Positions 53,521 to 58,607 of a stretch of 58,607 nt of DNA are shown here, in pieces. Each line of letters begins with the position of its first letter. Positions within the stretch are counted from its first letter, which is position 1. The notes below the pieces were generated by a model, which was not told the origin of the DNA, did no database searches, and worked only from the letters and a program-made list of their open reading frames with translations. Origin of the DNA: Akkermansiaceae bacterium. Its GTDB lineage: Bacteria; Verrucomicrobiota; Verrucomicrobiia; Verrucomicrobiales; Akkermansiaceae. A program made the position numbers and the translations under genes. The stretch is from NCBI GenBank assembly GCA_025363295.1, contig JANYEC010000037.1, positions 1-58,607 of the forward strand, in the 5' to 3' direction.

Positions 53521-54057
53521 TCAGTTTTTTGGAACCGGGTTCGAATCAGGTTTTGAACTGCTTTTTTTGCTCAATTCAATATCCTCCATCGCCCTCTTAA
53601 TATTTAGCTTGTGAATTGCCAGCTTAAGCGTATCTCGAAATGCCGCAATATGCCATGAATTCAGTCCCATCTTCCAAACGACCGTGGGTGATTCGGAACT
53701 TGGTTTGGAATCCTTTGAATCATACATTAATATGTAGCAATTTTCGTCAACTTTATACAGTATTTTTGACTCGATCCCAAGAGGCTTAAGTGGCTCAACC
53801 ATCGGTGGACTGAACTCTTCCGGAATTACAATCTCCCGGAAATCCGGCGTCACGTCCAGTTCCAGCATCACCAAATCTCCGCCCCGTTTTTCATCGTTGA
53901 TGGCAGTTAAAAACCTTTTTATAACAGAAGACAAATCCTTTGAAACTGTTTTCAAATTTACTTTCTCCAATTCAATCGGTTTTACAGAGGGGATTCCTTC
54001 GGCAAATATCGGGCATAGGGATGCAATCAGTATGCTGACCATAAATAAATTTTTCAT
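53521..54057 (-). CDS. module 4 partner: exported hypothetical protein, candidate immunity protein
   Basis: A 178-residue protein with a Sec signal peptide (MKNLFMVSILIASLCPIFA, cut before EGIPS). The mature part mixes helices (KTVSKDLSSVIKRFLTAIN, FRDTLKLAIHKLNIKRAMED) and strands, with a Lys/Ser/Pro tail (SKKSSSKPDSNPVPKN). No family recognised. It begins 30 bases after the module 4 stop. The last codons run into a degenerate copy of the spacer repeat, as in module 1. Candidate partner by position and export. Confidence 0.55.
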   Translation of the reverse strand: MKNLFMVSILIASLCPIFAEGIPSVKPIELEKVNLKTVSKDLSSVIKRFLTAINDEKRGGDLVMLELDVTPDFREIVIPEEFSPPMVEPLKPLGIESKILYKVDENCYILMYDSKDSKPSSESPTVVWKMGLNSWHIAAFRDTLKLAIHKLNIKRAMEDIELSKKSSSKPDSNPVPKN

Positions 54058-54087
54058 AATTTTTCAAATTTAAAATTCACTTATGTA

Positions 54088-54792
54088 TTATTCCAGCCTG
54101 ATCTGTTGAGAACTTGTTTGTTGGACGAGTCTTACTGTTGGATTAGTCGTTCCAAATGGGGTATAAGTTGATACAAAGTGAACGTAAATATAGACAAACC
54201 TGCCGTGAGCGTCACTGCCTATTTCAGAGAGAAGCGCCTCTGCGGCTGTAGCAATGGTTTCTTTGTTCCCACTGGTGTTCCCAGTTCCGTCATCACTGAT
54301 AGGGCTTCCAAGTAGGGTTCCCCACGCAACCGATTTTGAGGCAATATTCGTATTGTCTGCGGTCAACTCCCATGTAAGAGTTGCGTTCGAGTTTGCATCA
54401 CGGATTCCAGTTTCTATGCTGTTATATGTGACTTTAAATGTTTGCGTTGCGAGACCATCAGGATCGAATTCGAAATTCGGGTTCGGTGCGTAAATGGTTT
54501 GGTTCGCCCCGTCCGGAAATCCGCTAGGATCTTCCGATGTCCAACGTGCCAGCTCTGGATTGTAGCTACGGTATTTGAACGCGTAGCCGCCGGACGAGGG
54601 GAGATAGGGCTTGCCGGTGTAAAATACCGTCTCCTCAGTCGCGTAGCTCTGGCTTGTTGGTTCTGCTGCTTGTTCAGCCCGCCATTTGGCGAGTTGTTTT
54701 TCATTTTTGAACTCCGGGAGCGGAGCCTTGAATTCCGCGAAGGCGGTGCTGGTTAGGCACGCCACAAGGGCGAATGTCAGTTTGGTTTTCAT
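54088..54792 (-). CDS. module 4: mini-Rhs core protein, variable domain of unknown type
   Basis: The shortest complete module protein, 234 residues. It has a signal peptide (MKTKLTFALVACLTSTAFA), the shared segment and the Rhs core (FYTGKPY, YAFKYRSYNPELARW, SEDPSGFPDG, ending DPDGL). The variable domain (about 112-234) is Thr/Asn/Ser-rich with beta pattern (FKVTYNSIETGI, ATLTWELTADN, FVYIYVHFVSTYTPFG) and a helical patch (ETIATAAEALLSEIG). It ends SQQIRLE. No catalytic motif was seen. An in-frame ATG ten codons upstream is judged not to be the start, as in module 2. Partner gene 30 bases downstream. Confidence 0.7.
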   Translation of the reverse strand: MKTKLTFALVACLTSTAFAEFKAPLPEFKNEKQLAKWRAEQAAEPTSQSYATEETVFYTGKPYLPSSGGYAFKYRSYNPELARWTSEDPSGFPDGANQTIYAPNPNFEFDPDGLATQTFKVTYNSIETGIRDANSNATLTWELTADNTNIASKSVAWGTLLGSPISDDGTGNTSGNKETIATAAEALLSEIGSDAHGRFVYIYVHFVSTYTPFGTTNPTVRLVQQTSSQQIRLE

Positions 54793-54934
54793 TTTTGTGT
54801 TTATACGTTTTGGTTTCTCCATCGGAGATTGGGGAAGAGTTTACCGCAGAGCGGTTGGCTTTGGATCTTCTCCTGTCACTTCGATGTTCAACGTTTGGCG
54901 CTCAATGCCCGATCTTCATGGTGCCCGCCGCTCC

Positions 54935-54959
54935 TCCGGCACGGATTGGACGCGCCGGA
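54935..54959. repeat. array hairpin, loop GATTGGA, 9-base stem
   Basis: TCCGGCACG (54935-54943) pairs with CGCGCCGGA (54951-54959) with one A/C mismatch around GATTGGA. The stem sequence differs entirely from the 51-kb hairpins, while the loop is identical. Confidence 0.8.
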
Positions 54960-55044
54960 TTTGATTGAGCAGGTAGGCGCTTGTTTGATCGTCGGGTCTT
55001 CTTCTGGATTTACGATTCTGGCTGATTCAGGTTGTTCCGAATGT

Positions 55045-55070
55045 CAGTTATTTGGGACTGACCCCGGAGC
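55045..55070. repeat. third copy of the TTATTTGGGAC..GACCCC element
   Basis: CAGTTATTTGGGACTGACCC then CGGAGC; matches 48110-48135 with one base changed. Confidence 0.75.
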
Positions 55071-55179
55071 TGGAGTGCGAGCCAGTAGGCGGTTTGTTTG
55101 CTCATTGGGCTATTTCTATGAATCAGGATCTCGGATGTTAATACGCGAGGAATGACCACATCTTTGCTAGTCCTAGAAA

Positions 55180-55758
55180 TTAATTTTCATCTTTTTGATT
55201 CAAAACAGAAACAACAGATGGAAACTTGCTTGTAGCTACCTGAAGATGCCATTTCCGAATTTTAGTGGCTGAGATAATTAAATCTCCTTCATAGACCCCA
55301 TCGTTGGTTTCCGTCCAGTTTTCGGTCCATCTTTTTATAAGATCCCTTGGATCGTTATTCATACTCGATGAGAACTTTTCTAAATCTTGAGCGGACAAAA
55401 GTGGCTCGAATTTTGTAGCCGAATCCGGGCGGAAAACACCAAGCACAACCTCACCGCGTTGAGGGCGATATAGGAACAACGCCGTCTTTGATGATTTCCC
55501 CCATATTACCTCCGGTGAAAAACCAGTTTCATCCTTATAAGCAACGCCCACCCACAATAACGGCAAGGCTTTCCTACTCAGGGAAATTGAAAGGTATTCC
55601 CCAAAACTCTGTGTTCCCCAATCAGATCCTATTTTTTGAGCTGAATCTATTGAAACCTTCGCTGCTTTGTCAGAAGATTCGAACACCAGCGATTCTGCGC
55701 GTATAGATCCGGAAAAGACCGATGCGCAAATAAACAATAATAGTGATTTTTCATTCAT
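55180..55758 (-). CDS. module 5 partner: exported hypothetical protein, candidate immunity protein
   Basis: A 192-residue protein that starts at an ATG overlapping the last 8 bases of the module 5 gene (ATGAATGA). Signal peptide: MNEKSLLLFICASVFSGSIRA. The mature part has several strands (LVFESSDKAAKVSID, YLSISLSRKALPLLWVGVAY, TALFLYRPQRGEVVLGVF) and helix FSSSMNNDPRDLIKRWTENW. No known family. Start set at 55758 since the frame upstream is inside the module gene. Translational overlap argues that the product is needed together with the Rhs-core protein. Confidence 0.6.
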   Translation of the reverse strand: MNEKSLLLFICASVFSGSIRAESLVFESSDKAAKVSIDSAQKIGSDWGTQSFGEYLSISLSRKALPLLWVGVAYKDETGFSPEVIWGKSSKTALFLYRPQRGEVVLGVFRPDSATKFEPLLSAQDLEKFSSSMNNDPRDLIKRWTENWTETNDGVYEGDLIISATKIRKWHLQVATSKFPSVVSVLNQKDEN

Positions 55759-56557
55759 AAAAGAGTTCTCCGTTGTAGCCAGCGCCTGCATTTACCAAGG
55801 CATTATACAAGTAGCTTGAAAGGCCGCGCAGGGTATCTCGGCTGGTCCCGGCGTTGACCGGATTAAGTCGTGCGTTCACAGCAGCCAAATCAGGATCGTA
55901 AGCATTCGCATTTTCAAGAAATCCAGCACTCACCGTATAACCATTTGGAGTCCATCTATGTGCTCCATCAACGATCAAATGACTATATAAAGAGAGCGAC
56001 TGGTTAGAGCCAAAATCTGACGCGTCCAAACCCCTCCACGTCACAAATCCAACGGTCCAGGCACGTTCATACACCTCCTTAAATGTGCCTGTATAGCTTC
56101 CTTGATACTGGGACACTCCCCATAAAGAGATGTCCCATGTAAATGTAACAGCTGCAAGCTTTTCGTATCTTTCGTTTTTTGAATAGTGATTTTCTTGACC
56201 AATCCATTCAACCCTAAGGCCCTCATAATCAACCTCAGTCGTTGGACTCGGTGCATAAATATTCCCGTTCGCCCCATCTGGAAAGCCGCTGGGATCTTCC
56301 GAAGTCCATCTCGCAACTTCTGGATTGTAACTACGGTATTTGAAAGCATAGCTGCCGGAGAATGCGAGGTACGGCTTGCCGGTGTAGAAGGCTGTTTCCT
56401 CGGCGGCGTTCCCTTGGCTGGCGGACTCTGCTGCTTTTTCAGCCCGCCACTCCGCGAGTTGCTTTTCGTTCTTAAAATCCGGCACGGGAGCTTTGAATTC
56501 CGCGAAGGCGGTGCTGGTCAGGGACGCCACGAGGGCGAATGTCAGTTTTGTTTTCAT
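55751..56557 (-). CDS. module 5: mini-Rhs core protein, variable domain of unknown type
   Basis: A 268-residue protein: signal peptide (MKTKLTFALVASLTSTAFA), shared segment with small changes (APVPDFKNEKQLAEWRA), Rhs core (FYTGKPY, YAFKYRSYNPEVARW, SEDPSGFPDG, ending DYEGL). The variable domain is aromatic-rich with strands (LAAVTFTWDISLWG, AWTVGFVTWRGLD) and a helical end (AAVNARLNPVNAGTSRDTL, LSSYLYNALVNAGAGYN), finishing GELFYE. It contains His residues (ENHYSKN, SHLIVDGAHRW) but no recognised active-site pattern. Start at MKTKL as in the other modules. Confidence 0.7.
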   Translation of the reverse strand: MKTKLTFALVASLTSTAFAEFKAPVPDFKNEKQLAEWRAEKAAESASQGNAAEETAFYTGKPYLAFSGSYAFKYRSYNPEVARWTSEDPSGFPDGANGNIYAPSPTTEVDYEGLRVEWIGQENHYSKNERYEKLAAVTFTWDISLWGVSQYQGSYTGTFKEVYERAWTVGFVTWRGLDASDFGSNQSLSLYSHLIVDGAHRWTPNGYTVSAGFLENANAYDPDLAAVNARLNPVNAGTSRDTLRGLSSYLYNALVNAGAGYNGELFYE

Positions 56558-56769
56558 TTTTGTGTTTATACGATTTGGTTTCTCCATCGGAGATTGGGGA
56601 AGAGTTTACCGCAGAGGTGCGGAGGTCGCAAGCCGCCCACGGGTCCTCTGCTGCGGATAAAACGCAGCAGAGGTGATTGAGCGGGCGGGCGGTTTCTTGG
56701 GTCATCGGGCCAGCTGGATTCACGATTGCGAATGTTTATCTGCAAGGACCGGTACCATTCACGGAGAGT
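56558..56769. repeat. leader of module 5 and short spacer
   Basis: Leader at 56582-56630, the perfect hairpin at 56645-56673, then CTGGATTCACGATTGCGAAT, a degenerate form of the conserved CTTCTGGATTTACGATT block, and GGACCGGTACCATTCACGGA as in the spacer at about 1975. Confidence 0.7.
56645..56673. repeat. array hairpin, loop GATAAAA, 11-base perfect stem
   Basis: CCTCTGCTGCG (56645-56655) pairs perfectly with CGCAGCAGAGG (56663-56673) around a 7-base loop. Position equals that of the GATTGGA hairpins of the other spacers. Confidence 0.85.
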
Positions 56770-57207
56770 TCATTTTTTGGTTTCTTGAGGGTTTGGATTT
56801 ATTTTGGATTTTTCAGCTTCGGTTTTAAGCTCAAATTTCCCAACGCCTATTGTTACAGATGCTAGTCGGCTCGTTGCAATATTGAGACGATCAATTAACG
56901 ACATAATCTTGATCGATTTTTCCTCATCGGACAAACTAGACATCTGAATTTCAAGCGCATTTTTTTCGACAACTTTACTCAGTTCGATGATTTCTGGAAT
57001 CACACGTCGAGCTATTTCAGATGAAATTTTTGGATTTTTAGCTAGTAATAGTTTTGTTTCTGAAAACGATGAAAACAGAGAACTTTGTATCGGGTCACTT
57101 TTCTCGAATGCCTTAAGAGTATCTGATGCTTCTGTTTGGGCGTATAAAATGCGAGAATATCCACTAACAGCAATTAGTATAATTGCTAATTTTTTATTGG
57201 TTTTCAT
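56770..57207 (-). CDS. module 6 partner: exported helical protein, candidate immunity protein
   Basis: A 145-residue protein with a Sec signal peptide (MKTNKKLAIILIAVSGYSRILYA). The mature part is almost fully helical and charged (SEIARRVIPEIIELSKVVEK, SDEEKSIKIMSLIDRLN) with a Lys/Glu/Asn/Pro tail. It begins 15 bases after the module 6 stop. It shares no visible similarity with the other partner proteins. AT-rich. Family unknown; partner role is inferred from position and export. Confidence 0.55.
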   Translation of the reverse strand: MKTNKKLAIILIAVSGYSRILYAQTEASDTLKAFEKSDPIQSSLFSSFSETKLLLAKNPKISSEIARRVIPEIIELSKVVEKNALEIQMSSLSDEEKSIKIMSLIDRLNIATSRLASVTIGVGKFELKTEAEKSKINPNPQETKK

Positions 57208-57222
57208 AAATTAATTTCTTGA

Positions 57223-58062
57223 CTATTCAACAATTTTGAGACGGATTTCATATGTCTGCACTGTGAAAACAGGGAGCGCGGCCGCAGTCCAAGACATGGT
57301 TGAACCCACCTCGCCTACTGTAAGTCCCGCCGAATTGAGTTGCGCGCCTTGCCATGCGGCTTTAGTTATTACTTGTATATTTGCAATTTTATGATCACTG
57401 TCATCCCATCGTATATGCAAATTAACTCCGAGGTGCAGGTCACCATCGGCGTTTTCGCCTATTCCTCCGAGTTTTGTGTAGCTGAGCTTTCCATTTTCAA
57501 CTGTAAATTGATAGCCTAGCTGTTGATCTTGACCATTTGTGTTTGTAGATAGCATCCCGTTAATGTTCGACCAGCCAGCGCCGTATCCAATCACTTGAAT
57601 ACTATCATAAGTGGTATCAACTTCGCCAGTTGCAGAAATATGCGCAGTCGCTCCCATTTTATGGTCTCCTTGTTGTTGAACCGCATGATCATAATTTCCG
57701 ACCATTAACTTAATTTTAAACATTCCCATAAAATCGAATCCATTCGTGGGTGTTGGCGCATAACTATTGCCATTCGCCCCATCTGGAAATCCACTCGGGT
57801 CTTCCGAAGTCCAACGGGCCATTTTCGGGTTATAAATGCGGTATTTGAATGCGTAGCTATCGGATGATGCGAGGTAGGGCTTGCCTGTGTAGAAGGCTGT
57901 TTCCTCGGCTGCACAGCCTTGGCTGGTGGCTTCGGACGCTTGTTCAGCTCGCCATTCGGCGAGTTGTTTTTCGTTTTTGAACTCCGGGAGGGGAGCTTTG
58001 AATTCCGCGAAGGCGGTGCTGGTCAGGGACGCCACGAGGGCGAATGTCAGTTTGGTTTTCAT
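57223..58062 (-). CDS. module 6: mini-Rhs core protein, variable domain of unknown type
   Basis: A 279-residue protein: signal peptide (MKTKLTFALVASLTSTAFA), shared segment, Rhs core (FYTGKPY, YAFKYRIYNPKMARW, SEDPSGFPDG, ending DFMGM, where other modules have GL). The variable domain (about 112-279) is beta-like with Asp, Gly and His (GQDQQLGYQFTVENGKLSY, GDLHLGVNLHIRWDDSDHK) and ends RLKIVE. The first strand (FKIKLMVG), the LHIRWDD block and the end recall module 2 (HIKLTTG, VHINITWGG, TVVE); this may be distant kinship. No catalytic motif recognised. Start at MKTKL as argued for module 2. Confidence 0.7.
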   Translation of the reverse strand: MKTKLTFALVASLTSTAFAEFKAPLPEFKNEKQLAEWRAEQASEATSQGCAAEETAFYTGKPYLASSDSYAFKYRIYNPKMARWTSEDPSGFPDGANGNSYAPTPTNGFDFMGMFKIKLMVGNYDHAVQQQGDHKMGATAHISATGEVDTTYDSIQVIGYGAGWSNINGMLSTNTNGQDQQLGYQFTVENGKLSYTKLGGIGENADGDLHLGVNLHIRWDDSDHKIANIQVITKAAWQGAQLNSAGLTVGEVGSTMSWTAAALPVFTVQTYEIRLKIVE

Positions 58063-58307
58063 TTTTGTGTTTATACGTTTTGGTTTCTCCATCGGAGATT
58101 GGGGAAGAGTTTATCGCAGAGGGGTTGGCTATGGATCTTCTCCTGTCACTTCGATGTTCAACGTTCAGCACTCAATGCCCGATGTTTATGGTACCCATCG
58201 CTCCTCTGGCGCGGATCGGACGCGCTAGAGTTGATTTAGCAAGCATGCGGCTTCTTTGATCATTGGGTTCTCTTCTGAATTTACGATTCTGGCTGGTTCA
58301 AGCTGTA
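58063..58307. repeat. leader of module 6 and spacer
   Basis: Leader at 58092-58122, CACTTCGATGTTCAACGTT, the hairpin at 58204-58230 and the CTTCTGAATTTACGATTCTG block at about 58273. Same order as the spacer at 54793-55179. Confidence 0.75.
58204..58230. repeat. array hairpin, loop GATCGGA, 10-base stem
   Basis: CTCTGGCGCG (58204-58213) pairs with CGCGCTAGAG (58221-58230) including one G-U pair. Loop GATCGGA matches the conserved loop pattern. Confidence 0.8.
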
Positions 58308-58607
58308 CTAATGAATTTTTATTTCAATTTCGCTGGATTTTATTTCACCTATCCAAAATGGTTTCGAGTAGGTCCTCATCTCCTTTTCTTCAAAGGCTTT
58401 AAATAAATCTCTTTCAAATCCCGATTCGTCTATAGATTTAGTGCTGTAGGTAGCGCTTATTTTATAAGTTCCCGGAGTAATGTTTTTTACCTTATACCCA
58501 ACATTTTCATTTGAGTTATACAAAAATGTGATTGTTGATTCTCCTTCAGAAAATTCGTATAATATTGAATATGGTATATTCAATGTTTGTTTCGGACGTA
58601 TAAGAAG
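58308..58607 (-). CDS. module 7 partner, partial (5' end outside the window)
   Basis: An open frame runs from the window edge to the stop at 58308 (99 residues visible). It encodes a polar beta-like protein (ESTITFLYNSNENVGYKV, GTYKISATYSTKSIDESGF, IGEIKSSEIEIKIH). It has no start codon with support inside the window; the first visible codons (LLIRPKQ) are in frame, so the gene continues to the right. Its place relative to the hairpin and leader of module 6 equals that of the other partner genes, so a seventh Rhs-core gene should lie just outside. Identity as a partner gene is inferred. Confidence 0.55.
   Translation of the reverse strand, partial: LLIRPKQTLNIPYSILYEFSEGESTITFLYNSNENVGYKVKNITPGTYKISATYSTKSIDESGFERDLFKAFEEKEMRTYSKPFWIGEIKSSEIEIKIH

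Larger units (their letters stand above)
54793..55179. repeat. spacer between modules 4 and 5
   Basis: Leader of module 4 (54819-54853), then CACTTCGATGTTCAACGTT, the hairpin at 54935-54959, the conserved CTTCTGGATTTACGATTCTG block (about 55008-55027) and the TTATTTGGGAC element at 55045-55070. The equivalents at 48030, 53480 and 58273 have the same order. Confidence 0.75.

Noticed and set aside
1..58607. Apparent abundance of GTTAG/CTAAC, often at Leu TTA or Asn AAC codons
   Set aside because: A hand count between about 15120 and 22200 gave roughly 14 occurrences, close to what base composition predicts, so no enrichment can be claimed without a proper calculation.
47484..58607. Possible CRISPR array because of regularly placed hairpin repeats
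   Set aside because: The repeats are 1-2 kb apart with genes between them, the stems differ, and there are no short unique spacers or cas genes.
48113..58607. Contact-dependent inhibition (CdiA) or type VI Rhs locus
   Set aside because: No CdiB, hemagglutinin repeats, PAAR, VgrG or adaptor gene is present, and each module protein has its own Sec signal peptide.
1..58607. tRNA or rRNA genes
   Set aside because: No cloverleaf with a T-arm TTCGA context or conserved rRNA block was recognised by eye; a covariance search would be needed for certainty.

Overview
The window looks like a chromosomal segment of a Verrucomicrobiota bacterium, probably order Verrucomicrobiales. This is inferred from gene content: a PEP-CTERM protein, a DUF1592/DUF1552 gene pair, a DUF1080 protein, a DUF6172 protein, a full-length pyruvate carboxylase and several Tat-signal proteins. 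No tRNA, rRNA, CRISPR array, intact transposase or phage gene was recognised.

Left part (1-14 kb). A Tat-exported 5'-nucleotidase-like phosphoesterase and a PEP-CTERM protein flank a decaying zone: a TonB-receptor tail fused to a decapitated creB-like regulator, followed by a creC-like kinase with two stops, a frameshift and a deleted phospho-acceptor domain. About 1.1 kb without a supported gene follows. Next come an FAD oxidoreductase and an MnmM-type methyltransferase (probable tRNA wobble-uridine modification), an acidic secreted protein, a terminator, a TpsB/FhaC-type outer-membrane transporter, and a sigma/anti-sigma pair. SufT and a low-molecular-weight phosphatase end this part.

Central part (14-47.5 kb). 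This is mostly housekeeping and catabolism. A reductive pyrimidine/beta-alanine pathway occupies 15.1-21.0 kb (semialdehyde dehydrogenase, dihydropyrimidinase, NCS1 permease, aminotransferase). It is followed by rodA, purC, rimK, trmD, a GNAT, a HIT protein, a hydroxyacid dehydrogenase, dusB and moaA. An ABC nitrate/nitrite-type uptake operon (nrtABCD) with a cytoplasmic NasS-like sensor lies opposite a LysR gene; an 8+8 bp palindrome sits between the last two. Then follow pyruvate carboxylase, a dynamin-like GTPase, a Tat-lipoprotein polysaccharide deacetylase, an esterase and the DUF1592/DUF1552 pair.

Right part (47.5-58.6 kb). This is the most unusual region: six complete modules and one partial, all on the minus strand. 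Each starts with a near-identical Sec signal peptide and a stretch of about 90 residues carrying the Rhs-associated core signature without any YD repeats. A different C-terminal domain of about 120-170 residues follows, always ending in a hydrophobic residue plus Glu. Immediately downstream, overlapping or within 30 bases, is an unrelated small exported or membrane protein. Modules are separated by repeated spacers containing hairpins with a common 7-base loop and changing stems. One variable domain carries an L,D-transpeptidase-like H...TxGC motif and another a Cys/His pair. The arrangement is that of a polymorphic toxin/immunity cassette array built on a miniature, Sec-exported Rhs scaffold. 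A remnant of a conventional Rhs protein lies inside the array. The toxin/immunity role is inference; the modular architecture is directly visible.
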